Positions 9,901 through 18,720 are shown, numbered from the stretch's first letter. The stretch: 64,000 nt of DNA from Nocardioides daejeonensis (GCF_003194585.1 NZ_QHKZ01000005.1:336062-400061), one strand, 5' to 3'. Translations and numbers: made by a program. Notes: generated from the letters alone by a model not told the origin.

Positions 9901-10924
9901 CGCCGTGCAGGCCGTCGGGCGGAATCAGATGGTTGCCCGGCGGCAGCGTCGCGCCGTCGAGGACCAGCAGGATGTGGGGCAGGCTGTGTGCCTCCTCGGC
10001 GCCGAACCTCGGTCGCTCGCTGAGCTCGCTGGGCAGCAGGAGACCGAGGTCGTCGAGGGAGGTGGTGACCATCCGCCGGGGCCCGACGGCGTCGCTCGCC
10101 TGGGTGCTCAGCGCGTGCGGCAGCCACTTCAGCCAGTCCCACGCGGGCAGGTGACGCTCGTGGGTGAGGACGGCGACCAGCAGGTGCTCAGGACTGTGGA
10201 ACGCCGCCGCCGAGCAGAGCAGCGCACGGGCCTGGGCACGTGCGGCCTGCTCCTCGCCGGTCACCTCGATGCGGTCGAAGGCACGCAGGTCGATCGCGGC
10301 GGGCAGGTTGGGCTGCACCCGGTGGACGACGAGCAGACGGTGCAGTGCACTCGCCGCCGTCGGGTCGACTTGCTCCACCGGCGCCGACTCCGGCGGCACC
10401 AGCTCCAGCGAGAGGGGCTGGACGGAGAGTCCGTAGCGGACCTGGAGGAAGTGCTCGTCCCCCGGACCGAGCTCCCAGATCCGAGTGCGGTCCTCGGCGA
10501 GTGCCGGAAGCGCCTGGGGCGCCGGGTGGTGCCAGGTCAGCGCCGCGCGCTGCTGGCTGGCCGCGTCGCGGGCCACCTGTCGGATCGTGGCCAAGTAGCG
10601 CAGGTACTCGGTGCGGGAGCCGACCACCTGCTGCTGTCGCTGCTTGCGCTGCCGGTCGATCTGCACCGCGATGAAGCCGAGGGTGGCGAAGAGGAACATG
10701 CCGCCGGTGATGAAGAGGCGGGAGGAGGACGGCGCTCCCGAGCCGCCGGTGCTCATCGTGGCGACCAGGATGATCGAGCCGACGCTGCCGAGCATCGGGA
10801 TCGCCATCATCATCGCCTGGCCAGGACCCTCGTGCGGCTGGATCTCGGGCGGGGCCTGCACCTTGATCTGCCCGCTGGGCATCTCCGGCGGGTCGAGCCG
10901 GACGCCGCTGCGCAGAGTCGTCAA
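6950..10924 (-). CDS. eccC: Type VII secretion ATPase EccC
   Basis: 1324 residues from a TTG at 10924, preceded by AAGGGGG and giving the normal EccC N-terminus. Two membrane helices lie at about 37-56 and 70-89. Three FtsK/SpoIIIE ATPase domains follow, with P-loops GATGSGKS (486-493), GGPRTGKS (838-845) and GDGQSGKS (1122-1129); Walker B strands MVLVDFKGG, FFVLDFGGG and IIAVDYRR fit each. EccC is the motor that recognises WXG100 substrates through its last domain and drives export. It is a single polypeptide, unlike the split EccCa/EccCb of some ESX systems. It is divergent from the EccD-like gene at 11113, with 188 bp between them for promoters. Confidence 0.97.
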   Translation of the reverse strand: MTTLRSGVRLDPPEMPSGQIKVQAPPEIQPHEGPGQAMMMAIPMLGSVGSIILVATMSTGGSGAPSSSRLFITGGMFLFATLGFIAVQIDRQRKQRQQQVVGSRTEYLRYLATIRQVARDAASQQRAALTWHHPAPQALPALAEDRTRIWELGPGDEHFLQVRYGLSVQPLSLELVPPESAPVEQVDPTAASALHRLLVVHRVQPNLPAAIDLRAFDRIEVTGEEQAARAQARALLCSAAAFHSPEHLLVAVLTHERHLPAWDWLKWLPHALSTQASDAVGPRRMVTTSLDDLGLLLPSELSERPRFGAEEAHSLPHILLVLDGATLPPGNHLIPPDGLHGVTVVDLPERWDELDDPSRLRMQLEELPTEDGLRPVTALRLRAEPVKGLADQMDQATAEAFARRLTPLGVVTASEGSSESAGAGEFTDLLGLGDVHTFEAEGAWRPRPARDRLRVPIGVADNGAPVHLDIKESAQQGMGPHGLVIGATGSGKSEFLRTLVLGLAMTHSPEQLNMVLVDFKGGATFAGMAEMPHVSAVITNLAEELTLVDRMQDALSGEMVRRQELLRAAGNFASVRDYEKARASGEPLAPLPSLFIVVDEFSEMLTAKPEFIDLFVAIGRLGRSLGLHLLLASQRLEEGRLRGLESHLSYRIGLRTFSAVESRTVLGVPDAYELPAVPGLGYLKPDQSTLLRFKAAYVSGPPSGRVRVRRDEGGNLRGILPFTIAEVTSLDPVEEEPAVPTPTAEDQESLLDVAVSRMIGRGTPAHRVWLPPLEVPDTLDSFFDDLVEQPHLGLVSPRWRQAGGLTVPLGIVDRPREQRRDVLTVSLAGAAGHVAVVGGPRTGKSTLLRTLVTSLALTTTPLETQFFVLDFGGGTFAGLRDLPHLAGVGSRAEPDVVRRVVAEVKTIVDHRESFFAEHGIDSIETYRRRRAEGRIDDGYGDIFVLVDGWSTLRADFDDLEIELQALAQRGLTFGVHLVAAASRWADFRASLRDLFGTRLELRLGDALDSEVDRKVAALVPTGRPGRGLIPGKLHFLGALPRIDGTPDPQTVGDGAADLAARVAAAWHGPSGPKLRLLPDVVTLEELRRLAPDSQRLLLGINERALAPVGLDPDQESHLLVLGDGQSGKSALLRSLVAEITRTRSPEQAQIIAVDYRRSLLGEIPAEYQLDYLTNASQATPALKELADYLTNRLPGPDVTPDQLRNRSWWTGAEAWVLVDDYDLVATQAGSPLHALVPLLAQARDVGFHVVVTRRMGGAARGLYDPLLQSIRDLAMPGIMLSGSPEEGGLLNNLRPQPSQHGRGRMISRERGVEVIQLGWTEPQA

Positions 10925-11112
10925 GGGTCCCCCTTCGGGTGGCCGGTTTCCGAGACGCCCGAGAGCGTGCTCCGGGGCTGCGCCGATCATAAGGGCTCGC
11001 TCCGACGGGCCTGCCGGAGCGGAACGACGCGGGGCGGGCTCGGGGCGTCGAGGTCGCGGCCCGGTCGGCACGACGTACTACGCTGCCCGACACCGGCTGA
11101 AAGGGGTGTGTC

Positions 11113-12480
11113 GTGTCCGGTGTCGCCCACACCGACATGGTCTCGGTGACCGTCCACGGTCCGGCAGGCGCGCTGGACCTCATCGTGCCTGCGGGAGCCG
11201 CCGCCGACGACCTCACCCGCGAGTACGCCGAGCAGTCCGGTTGGCGGCAAGCCTGGGGACCCCAGCCGCTGCTGCTGGTGACGAGCGGAGGACGGCAGGT
11301 TCCGGGACGGTCCACGATGGCTGCCGCCGGCATCGTCTCGGGCGCAGTCCTGGTCGCCACGACGAGCGCTCCCGAACCCGCCCCCACCGCACCCTTGCCA
11401 CCCGTGCGGGTGCCGGGTGGTGCCGCGGTGGGGCCGTGGCTGGTGGCCGCGGTCTCCGCCGTACTGGCGGTGGTGGCGGGTACCTTGGCCGCTGTCCGCC
11501 CCGACAGCACGGGCCACACCGTCACCGTGGCGCTGCTGGCGGTGGCCGCGGTGGGCTGCGTCGTGCCGCTCGGCGCGCACCGTGAGCAGCGCGCGATGGT
11601 GGCACCGGCCCTGGCTGGCGCTGCCGCCTTCGCGGTGATCCACGAGCCGGGTGCCGTCCACCTGCCGGTCACCGTTGGTCTGAGCGCGCTGGTGGCGAGC
11701 GTCGGCGCCGCCGTCGCGAGAGCCTCCGGTGCGGGAGCGCGGGAGCCGCTCAACGTCTGGATGGTGACCGGGCTGGTCTGGTTCGGGCTCTGCTCCGGCG
11801 TCACGCTGACGGGCGCGGCTCCGCAGGTCTACTGGGCCCTCCTGCTGCTCGGAGCGTTGCTGGCCAGTCGTTGGGTGCCCTCCGCAGCCGTCGACGTCCC
11901 TGACCGGATGCTGATCGATCTCGACCGGCTGGCGGTCACCGCCTGGTCGGCACGTGAGCGTCGTCCCGGCAAGCGCGGCCGCACCCTGGTTCCGCGTGCG
12001 GGGGTGGAGGAGCTGCTCGAGCACGGTGCCCGGGTCGTGGACGCGGGTGCGCTTGCCGTGCTTGCCACCGTCGTGGTGGCGACGCCGCAGGTCACCGCGA
12101 CGGCCACCCTGGGCGTGGACGCCTGGGGCGCGACGTTGCTGTGCCTGGCCGTCGGGACGGCGTTGCTGCTGGTGGCGCGGAACCTCCGGCACCGGGTAGC
12201 GCGGGGCGCGCTGCGTCTGGCCGGGGCCGTGGCGCTCGTCGGCGGCGTGGTGCCGCGGCTCGATACCTTCTCGGAGCTGACGCTGGTGTGGTGCCTGGTC
12301 GCTGTGCTGGTCGTCTCGGGAGTGGTGATCGCGGCGGGCGTGGCGACCGGCCGTGGCTGGCGTTCGGTCACCTGGGCGCGACGCGCCGAGATCGTGGAGA
12401 CGCTCGCCGGAGTGTGTGCGATCGCTGCGACGGTGGTCGCCAGCGGTTGGTTCCGGATGGTCTGGGAGTTCCGCGCCTGA
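11113..12480 (+). CDS. EccD-like type VII secretion membrane protein (second copy)
   Basis: 455 residues. A soluble N-terminal domain of about 90 residues (VSVTVHGPAGALDLIVPAGA) has the ubiquitin-like YukD/EccD pattern; about eleven membrane helices follow, with a charged cytoplasmic stretch SARERRPGKRGR near 275. EccD forms the membrane vestibule of the ESX core complex. A second EccD-type gene lies at 15977-17332 beside eccB and mycP, so this one is either a paralogue that makes a mixed vestibule or a dedicated partner of the divergent eccC. Sequence identity between the two looks low by eye outside the shared layout. Confidence 0.85.
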   Translation: MSGVAHTDMVSVTVHGPAGALDLIVPAGAAADDLTREYAEQSGWRQAWGPQPLLLVTSGGRQVPGRSTMAAAGIVSGAVLVATTSAPEPAPTAPLPPVRVPGGAAVGPWLVAAVSAVLAVVAGTLAAVRPDSTGHTVTVALLAVAAVGCVVPLGAHREQRAMVAPALAGAAAFAVIHEPGAVHLPVTVGLSALVASVGAAVARASGAGAREPLNVWMVTGLVWFGLCSGVTLTGAAPQVYWALLLLGALLASRWVPSAAVDVPDRMLIDLDRLAVTAWSARERRPGKRGRTLVPRAGVEELLEHGARVVDAGALAVLATVVVATPQVTATATLGVDAWGATLLCLAVGTALLLVARNLRHRVARGALRLAGAVALVGGVVPRLDTFSELTLVWCLVAVLVVSGVVIAAGVATGRGWRSVTWARRAEIVETLAGVCAIAATVVASGWFRMVWEFRA

Positions 12481-12486
12481 GCGCGG

Positions 12487-12502
12487 GGCGCCGGTCGGCG
12501 CC
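12487..12502. terminator. Short GC hairpin between convergent genes
   Basis: GGCGCC arms with a 4-nt loop, in the 49 bp between the EccD-like stop and the lipoprotein stop. Weak but correctly placed to end either transcript. Confidence 0.35.
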
Positions 12503-12529
12503 GTCCAGCTACACGGGGGACCTCTGCCC

Positions 12530-13129
12530 TCAGCGGAGCACGAGGGAGGCGAGCACCTCACGAGCGATGTGCTCGACCTCGGAGGGAGGGGCAACCATGG
12601 TGAGCCGGATCGACACCTCGTAGCCGGGAGCCAGAAAGCCGAACTCCTGCATCGACTTCTTCCCGTCGGTGCCTGCCAGATGATAGGTCCGGCGCCCGAA
12701 GTGCTCCTCGTCCGGCAGACGGCGGATCTCCTCGAGGATCGACGCCTTCACCATGCTGTCGACGGCGAGGTCGAAGTCGATCTCGCCGGTCTCGACCGGC
12801 GTCGGGTCGCTGACCGCCAGATAGGCCGCGCAGCCGTCGGCGCAGCCGACGACCGCCTCCTCTCCGAGCGTGCCGGGTGGCATCTCCGTGAACCCGTCCG
12901 GGAGCCGGACCGTGTAGTGCGTGCGGCGAGCCTCCGGCCCGCTCGCCACCGGTGGCTGCGTCGGCGCCGTGCTCGGGTCGCTGGTGGACGGCGTCCCCGG
13001 CGTGGTCGGCGACGGCACGGTCGTCTGCTCGGCGCGCGGTGAGTCGCCCCCGGACTCGTCGGTGCAGGCCGCGCCCAGGAGCAGGACGAGTGCGCAGCCG
13101 CCGAGGAGCCGGGCGTGGGTCTGGCGCAT
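12530..13129 (-). CDS. Lipoprotein of the type VII locus
   Basis: 199 residues. Signal peptide with lipobox LLGAAC, Cys at residue 22, then a Thr/Pro/Ser-rich spacer to about residue 62, then a compact domain (HYTVRLPDGFTEMPPGTLG to the end) with two close cysteines in VGCADGC. It should be anchored on the outer face of the membrane. It faces the rest of the cluster and is separated from the WXG100 genes by 228 bp, so any role in secretion is inference from position. The family was not recognised. Confidence 0.75.
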   Translation of the reverse strand: MRQTHARLLGGCALVLLLGAACTDESGGDSPRAEQTTVPSPTTPGTPSTSDPSTAPTQPPVASGPEARRTHYTVRLPDGFTEMPPGTLGEEAVVGCADGCAAYLAVSDPTPVETGEIDFDLAVDSMVKASILEEIRRLPDEEHFGRRTYHLAGTDGKKSMQEFGFLAPGYEVSIRLTMVAPPSEVEHIAREVLASLVLR

Positions 13130-13357
13130 GGGGACCTCCCGAGGTCGTCGTCCGTGGGCGCATCAGGAGACTAACCGCCCGCGCCGACTCCGGGCCCGGG
13201 CGCGCAGCGGGAGAAATTCACCTGTGGAATTCGATCGGGGCAGGTTTGCCGGGGTGACCCCCGGGTATCCAGCGATTGTGACGGTGCTGACCGTCGCGGC
13301 ACCAGCGAAGTCATCTCGGGCGGAGCGCCTCCGCCGTTGGTTTGAAGGGATCAGCGC

Positions 13358-13663
13358 ATGAGCATCTCGAAATCTGACCAAGTCCTCCTCGACTCGGCCA
13401 AGGACGTCCAGCAGGTCTATGACGACGTCAACAGCGACATCGCGGTCCTCCGCGGCAAGCTCTCCCGGCTCGAGGCCGAGTGGGTCGGTCGTGGCGGCAC
13501 TGCCTTCCAGAGCACCATCCAGCGGTGGGACGACGCCGCGCGCCGCACTACCGCGGCACTGCTCCGCTTCAAGGAGGAGCTGGGCAACGTGGAATCCAAC
13601 TACACCGTGACCGAAGACCAGGTCGAGCAGGTGTTCAACCGCTACGCAGCCGGACTCGGCTGA
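13358..13663 (+). CDS. WXG100 family type VII secretion target (first of pair)
   Basis: 101 residues. Helix-turn-helix hairpin typical of EsxA/EsxB: W42-V-G44 in the turn and a C-terminal secretion motif YxxxE at Y82-E86 (YTVTE). Expected to pair with the next gene product as an antiparallel four-helix bundle and be exported by EccC. The 24-bp gap to the next gene indicates one operon. The glycine after the turn is retained; the middle residue is valine instead of the commoner Ser/Gln. Confidence 0.93.
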   Translation: MSISKSDQVLLDSAKDVQQVYDDVNSDIAVLRGKLSRLEAEWVGRGGTAFQSTIQRWDDAARRTTAALLRFKEELGNVESNYTVTEDQVEQVFNRYAAGLG

Positions 13664-13687
13664 ACGACGATCGGCTAGGAGAAGAGC

Positions 13688-13984
13688 ATGGGACTGGGAG
13701 ACCTCAAGGTCGGCTACGAGGCGCTCGACGCGAGCGCCGGAGACATCCTCAACGCCGCCGCACTGCTGGAGCAGAAGGTCAACGACATGGAGAAGCGCAT
13801 GCAGGCGCGCAAGCCGGAGTGGAGTGGATCCGACTCCGACGCCTTCGATGCCTGCCGTCTCGAGTGGGACAAGGGCATGGCCGACATGCACATGGCTCTC
13901 CAGGCGATCGCCAAGGCCGTCAACCTCTCCAAGGAGGAATACATGTCGACCGAGGCCAACAACCGCAAGCGCTTCATCTGGTGA
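13688..13984 (+). CDS. WXG100 family type VII secretion target (second of pair)
   Basis: 98 residues. W45-S-G47 turn between two amphipathic helices, and C-terminal YMSTE (Y85-E89) matching YxxxD/E. A strong AGGAGAAG precedes the ATG. Its predicted partner is the protein encoded at 13358-13663. The chain carries a cysteine in the second helix (DACRLEW), which is uncommon in WXG100 proteins. Confidence 0.93.
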   Translation: MGLGDLKVGYEALDASAGDILNAAALLEQKVNDMEKRMQARKPEWSGSDSDAFDACRLEWDKGMADMHMALQAIAKAVNLSKEEYMSTEANNRKRFIW

Positions 13985-14125
13985 TCCGTCCCGGCGGACA
14001 TCGTTGACGGCATCGGGCCGCCCTTCTCGGGTCGGCCCGAGACCGTGTCCGGGCCACCTCGCTCCGGTGCCCCCGAGCACCGCTGAGCATTCGTCACGAC
14101 AGCATCTTCACAGGGGGAGATGACC

Positions 14126-14587
14126 ATGGTGTGGACCTCGCAGGCTCCGCTGCTCGCCACCGTCGCGGCCGATGTCGCCGCCGACGCCGGTGGCAGCGCC
14201 AGCACCGAGCTCGACCGCGAGCAGGTCGAGTCCGTCGCGGCCGACACGCTCAAGTTCGCTGAACAGCTCGAGGGGTCGACGGAGTTCAAGGACTCGGTCG
14301 CCCACGTGAGCAGTGTCGGTCTCGGAGGGCTCGACGAGTCCACGACGCTGGCGCAGCTGCACACGGCGGCGCACGTGATCGTCTTCGACACCCTCAAGGG
14401 GCTGCGCGCCGACATCGAGGGGTTCGCCGTCGGGCTCAACCAGGCAGTCGCCGCGGTCGACGAGAGCGACCAGCTGAGCGCCACCGTCCTGAACCAGATC
14501 GCCGCCATCGATGCGACCGACCACGCCGACCGGGCGCGGGCCGAGTCGCAGCAGGCGCATGCGCCGATCGGGGGAGCCGAGGCATGA
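14126..14587 (+). CDS. Type VII locus protein, unknown, predicted helical
   Basis: 153 residues. The ATG at 14126 has GGGGGAG at a 6-nt distance; the ATG at 14120 is too close to it. Composition is Ala/Asp/Glu-rich and helix-forming throughout, with no signal peptide, membrane helix or WXG turn. It overlaps the next gene by ATGA, so the two products are made in step. Size and position recall the EspC-like small partners that accompany larger ESX substrates in mycobacteria, but no residue motif proves this. I do not recognise the family. Confidence 0.7.
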   Translation: MVWTSQAPLLATVAADVAADAGGSASTELDREQVESVAADTLKFAEQLEGSTEFKDSVAHVSSVGLGGLDESTTLAQLHTAAHVIVFDTLKGLRADIEGFAVGLNQAVAAVDESDQLSATVLNQIAAIDATDHADRARAESQQAHAPIGGAEA

Positions 14588-15852
14588 CTGCCAGCAACGT
14601 CGGTGACAACCCGGAGATGGGCCCGTACGAGCGCAGGCTCGCCGAGGTGATCGCCTCGGCGCAGCCCGGCGAGATCGACAAGGCGGCTGCTGCCTGGCTC
14701 TCGGGTGTGACCACGCTCGAGCAGGCGTCCGGCCAGATCGTGGCGCAGCAGACGAAGCTGCAGGACAAGCGCACCTTCGGAGAGCCCGGCCTCCGTGCCG
14801 GCGAGGCGTACGCCGTCGTCAACACCCAGGTCGCCGCCCGCCGCGCCGAGATGCAGGAGATCGCCGACGCACTCACCGCCGCCTCGGTAGCGCTCACCGC
14901 CGCGCAGTCCACCCAGCTGCCCGCCGTCCTGCCTGGTGCGGACCCCGAGGTGGTCCGCAACGCCGAGGCCGACAACGTCGCCATCCGCGAGCTCGCCAAG
15001 AACGATCAGCGCGCCTCCAGCCTCGATGCGCGCGAGCGAGAGTCGAAGAAGGCCCTGAAGTCGTTGCAGACCGCGCTCGACCAGGCGGCCGAGAAGATGC
15101 GGCCGGTCGTCGGGGAGTCGCGAGACACCGACCCGATCCCGACGCCCGTCGCTACCGGCCCGGGCACGCCGGGACGCACCCGCACGCCGGCTCCCGGCGT
15201 GATCGGCACGCCGACGCTGGTCACGCCGACGACGCCGACCACCCCGGTCACCCCGGTCACCCCGACGATCCCGACCGAGAACCCGCCGCCGGTCACGCAC
15301 TTCCCGCCGACGAACCCCGCGCCCGACAACGACACGGCGGGCCCGCTTGCGCCCTTCGCGCCGTCGGCTCCGTCGACCGTGCCGGCAGCCACGACGCCCG
15401 GCACCACACCGGGAGTCCCTGGAACCAGCGCGGCAACGGGTGTCACCGCGGCACTGGCCAGTACGACGGCCGCGGTGGCGCTGACGCGAGGATCGTCTCC
15501 GCTGACCGGCCTGGCGCCCGGCACCTCGACCGCTCAGCTGGGACGTTCGGCCACCTCGGTTCCGCGGGGGACCCTGGGCCGTGCGGGGATGACACCGGGC
15601 CAGTCGGCGACCGGCGCACGCGGTACCTCGGCGGGCGCGCGAGGAGCCGCCTCAGGCGGACGCACCGGTATGGCGCCCGGCCAGAGCGGCACCCGAGGTG
15701 TCGCCGGGCGGCGCGGGCCGGCTGCGGCCGCGGGCACCGGGGGACGATCGGGTCGGCGGGAGCGCGACGAGGCCGAGCGTGAGGCCCTGGCGTACGACGA
15801 CCGCGACGCCTGGCTCGACGACGACGATGCCAGCGGCGCGGTGCTCTCCTGA
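14584..15852 (+). CDS. Type VII locus protein with helical head and long Pro/Thr-rich tail, candidate secreted substrate
   Basis: 422 residues. Residues 1-190 are helical and charged (KLQDKRTFGEPGLRAGEAYA, later ASSLDARERESKKALKSL). Residues about 190-260 are almost only Thr, Pro and Val, then an Ala/Gly/Thr region with two copies of GMxPGQS (near 340 and 360), then Gly/Arg and an acidic tail ending DDDDASGAVLS. No signal peptide or membrane helix. The layout, a helical targeting head on a disordered tail, is that of PPE/EspE-type ESX substrates, although the PPE motif itself is absent; AWLSG near residue 37 is the closest to a WXG turn. Translation is coupled to the gene before it. Confidence 0.7.
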   Translation: MTASNVGDNPEMGPYERRLAEVIASAQPGEIDKAAAAWLSGVTTLEQASGQIVAQQTKLQDKRTFGEPGLRAGEAYAVVNTQVAARRAEMQEIADALTAASVALTAAQSTQLPAVLPGADPEVVRNAEADNVAIRELAKNDQRASSLDARERESKKALKSLQTALDQAAEKMRPVVGESRDTDPIPTPVATGPGTPGRTRTPAPGVIGTPTLVTPTTPTTPVTPVTPTIPTENPPPVTHFPPTNPAPDNDTAGPLAPFAPSAPSTVPAATTPGTTPGVPGTSAATGVTAALASTTAAVALTRGSSPLTGLAPGTSTAQLGRSATSVPRGTLGRAGMTPGQSATGARGTSAGARGAASGGRTGMAPGQSGTRGVAGRRGPAAAAGTGGRSGRRERDEAEREALAYDDRDAWLDDDDASGAVLS

Positions 15853-15976
15853 CACGGTCGGTGCACTCCTGGGAAGGTGTGGACACGGCTCCCGCACCCT
15901 GTCGGTCCGGGCCAGTAGGGTGCAGGGCAGTCACTGGGCCGCGTGGCCCGCTTCTCGACAGGAGTGATGGGGACCG

Positions 15977-17332
15977 ATGACGCAGCCCGGTATGTCGCCC
16001 AGCACCTCGGGCCTGGTCCGGGTCACCGTGGCCTCGGGCAGTCGCCGGATCGACCTGGTGCTTCCGGGGGCGGTCCCGGTCGCTGAGCTGGCACCTGAGC
16101 TCGCTCGCGGTGTCGGGCTGCTCGATGCCGCCACCGTGCATGGCGGCTACCACCTCACCGCGCCCGACGGCCGCCGACTCTCCGGCGATGCCGGCCTGAT
16201 CCTCCAGGGCATCGAGGACGGCGCACTGCTGACCGTCGGCGCCGGGGTCAACGACGCGGCGCCACGCGTCTACGACGACGTGGTGGAGGCGATGGCAGAC
16301 GCGGTGGAGCGCGACCTGCGTCCGTGGTCGCCGGCCGCCGGACGTCGTACCGCGCTCACCACGGCGACCGGGCTCCTGCTGGTCGGTGCGTTCGCTCTGC
16401 TCCTGCAGCGTGAGTCGGTGCTGGGCGCCGCCGCTGCCGCGGTGACGGCCTTCCTGCTGATCGTCGGAGGCATCACCTTGAGCCGGGCGCAACGGGAGCG
16501 CGAGGCCGCCGTCTGCCTCGCCTGGCTCGGCACCGGGTACGCCGCCGTCGCCGCGGTCATGGCCGTCTCCGACCATCCACTGACCGACCCGGTCACCCTC
16601 GCCGCAGGCGGAGGGGGAGCGCTGGTGGCGGGGCTGGTCGGTTTGGTCGGCCTCGACGCCGGGCGAGTGCTGCTCATCCCGGCCGTCGTGGTGGGCAGCA
16701 TCCTGGCGGCCTGCGGCCTGGTGATGGACGCCGCTGGAGTCGACGAGGTCGCCGAGGCGTTCACCATCGTGCTGGTGGTCGTCGTGATCGCCGGCAGCCT
16801 GCTCCCCTGGCTCGCGCTCAGCTCGACCCGCACCCGCGTGGCCCAGGTCTACTCCACCGAAGACATCACGGCGGAGCCGCTGCCGATCCACGCCGACCAG
16901 GTCCGCCAGGACGCCCAGATCGGCCACGAGCTGCTACTCGCGGTCTCGGTCACCGTCGGGGCGCTGCTGGTGCTGATCGCGCCGATGGCGGTCTCCCTGG
17001 GGCTCTTCGGGAGCCTGGTCGTCGTCGCCGGGTGTGCCGTGGTGATGCTGCGCACTCGCCAGTACCGCTCGGGCAGCCACGTCCTGGTGGGCCTGGCCTC
17101 CGGCGTGCTCGGGCTCCTGGTGGCGGCGCTGTCGATCCTGGTCGTGCATCCGGACTGGCGGCCCTCGCTGGCCGTGGTGCTTGCGGCGACCGGCGCGCTG
17201 CTGCTGGCCTCGACCCTGGTGCCGAGCACGGAGTCGGTCCGGCGCGGCCGTGTCGGCGACGTCGCCGAGGTGGTCGCGCTTGTCGCGTTGCTGCCCCTGC
17301 TCCTGGTCGCCCTCGGTGTGGTCGGCGGCTGA
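15977..17332 (+). CDS. eccD: Type VII secretion integral membrane protein EccD
   Basis: 451 residues. An N-terminal ubiquitin-like YukD domain (VRVTVASGSRRIDLVLPGAV to LLTVGAG, about residues 14-90) precedes about eleven membrane helices. The start ATG at 15977 has an in-frame ATG at 15992 as an alternative. The stop overlaps the eccB start (TGATG), tying it to the core complex genes. In ESX systems two EccD copies per protomer line the membrane pore. Compare the second EccD-type gene at 11113-12480. Confidence 0.93.
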   Translation: MTQPGMSPSTSGLVRVTVASGSRRIDLVLPGAVPVAELAPELARGVGLLDAATVHGGYHLTAPDGRRLSGDAGLILQGIEDGALLTVGAGVNDAAPRVYDDVVEAMADAVERDLRPWSPAAGRRTALTTATGLLLVGAFALLLQRESVLGAAAAAVTAFLLIVGGITLSRAQREREAAVCLAWLGTGYAAVAAVMAVSDHPLTDPVTLAAGGGGALVAGLVGLVGLDAGRVLLIPAVVVGSILAACGLVMDAAGVDEVAEAFTIVLVVVVIAGSLLPWLALSSTRTRVAQVYSTEDITAEPLPIHADQVRQDAQIGHELLLAVSVTVGALLVLIAPMAVSLGLFGSLVVVAGCAVVMLRTRQYRSGSHVLVGLASGVLGLLVAALSILVVHPDWRPSLAVVLAATGALLLASTLVPSTESVRRGRVGDVAEVVALVALLPLLLVALGVVGG

Positions 17333-18720
17333 TGGCCAGCAAACGGGATCTCGTCGAGGCGCACGCCTTCAGCCGCCGCCGCCTGGTCACCGCCTTCCTG
17401 AGCGGAGCCCCGGGCGGCCGTGAGGTGGAGCCGGTCCGTCAGGGCCGCGCGCTGGTCGGAGGAATCGCGCTCTCGGTCCTGTTGCTGGCCGGTGCCGCGA
17501 TCGCCGGCTTCTTCAAGACGCCGACGCCGGCGGACTGGCGTGATGCCGGCATCATCGTGGGGGAGCGCAACACCACCTACGTCATCCTGGAGGACGGCGC
17601 TCCACCCTTGCGCCTGGTCAACGTGACCTCGGGAATGCTGCTGCTCGGCAACGACGTCCAGCTGCGTTCAGTCGCGCAGGAGGAGATCAACAAGGCGGCC
17701 TCTGACCGGTTCATCGGAATCTTCGGGGCCCCCGACGATCCTCCGGCCGCGGACGACCTCGTCGACAGTGGGTGGACGGCGTGTGTGGCCGACGCCGGTG
17801 GGATGCGGCTGCGCATCGATGATGCGGCGACCGCGACGCCCGCACCGACCGGTGCGTTCTTCGCCCATGGCCCAGGCAAGGACTCCCACTACCTGGTGGT
17901 GGAGGGCGAGGGTGGCGCCCACCGGCTGCCGTTGCCGCGCGGCCAGCGCGTGCGCAACGACCTGGCAAGCGCACTGCGAGGGGTTCCCGACCTCGGCGAG
18001 GTCCCGGCCACGTGGCTGGACCTGTTGCCGGTCGGGGATGCCCTGACCGAGGAGACCTTCCCGGTCCGGACCTTCGGGGAGCCCGCCTCGTGGGCCCGCG
18101 AGGGTTCGCCTACGGTCGGTCAGGTCGTCTCCGTCAACGGGCAGCGTCAGTTGATCGGTGACGACGGGCCGATGCCGCTCGACGCCTTCGCGGAGGCCAT
18201 CTACCGGACCTTGCTCGATGCACCCGAGGCGACCAGCAGCGGACCGCTCGGAGTCGCGCCGATCCCCGTGCCGGCCACCTGGCCGGCGCAACTGCCCGAG
18301 GCTACCGACGTCGACGCAGACGATGACGGCACTGCCGAGGGCTGCCTGGTGCTTGACGCGGCGCCGGGTCGCGCTGCGGTGAGCCGGCTCGCCGTCTCAC
18401 CTGCGCCGCCGGCCAGTGCCGCCGAGACGGGCGGACGCACCCGGGTCGACGTCGCTGTCGGCCGGGGTGCCTACGTGCTCAGCGCCGACCATGGCGCTCG
18501 CGCCGGCGGCCAGCCGTGGCTGATCGACCGCTGGGGGCGCCGCTATGCACTCGGCGGGCCGGCCGGCGACACGGCGGAGCGCCTGGGCTATGGAGGGCAC
18601 GAGCCGGTCACTGTCCCCGACGCTTGGCTCGAGCTGGTGAGCGACTGCGGCCCCGAGCTCTCCCAGCAACTGGCTCTCGGGGTCCCGGACCTGTCGCAGC
18701 AGCAGTCGTCATGCGAGTAG
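17332..18720 (+). CDS. eccB: Type VII secretion protein EccB
   Basis: 462 residues from the ATG that overlaps the eccD stop. Short cytoplasmic head MASKRDLVEAHAFSRRRLV is the EccB signature, followed by one membrane helix (about 39-60) and a large extracytoplasmic part of about 400 residues with paired cysteines (SGWTACVAD near 147, DDGTAEGCLVLD near 339, SDCG and QQSSCE at the end). EccB joins the core complex and extends into the envelope. Length is slightly under the usual 480-500. It overlaps mycP by 10 bp. Confidence 0.95.
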   Translation: MASKRDLVEAHAFSRRRLVTAFLSGAPGGREVEPVRQGRALVGGIALSVLLLAGAAIAGFFKTPTPADWRDAGIIVGERNTTYVILEDGAPPLRLVNVTSGMLLLGNDVQLRSVAQEEINKAASDRFIGIFGAPDDPPAADDLVDSGWTACVADAGGMRLRIDDAATATPAPTGAFFAHGPGKDSHYLVVEGEGGAHRLPLPRGQRVRNDLASALRGVPDLGEVPATWLDLLPVGDALTEETFPVRTFGEPASWAREGSPTVGQVVSVNGQRQLIGDDGPMPLDAFAEAIYRTLLDAPEATSSGPLGVAPIPVPATWPAQLPEATDVDADDDGTAEGCLVLDAAPGRAAVSRLAVSPAPPASAAETGGRTRVDVAVGRGAYVLSADHGARAGGQPWLIDRWGRRYALGGPAGDTAERLGYGGHEPVTVPDAWLELVSDCGPELSQQLALGVPDLSQQQSSCE

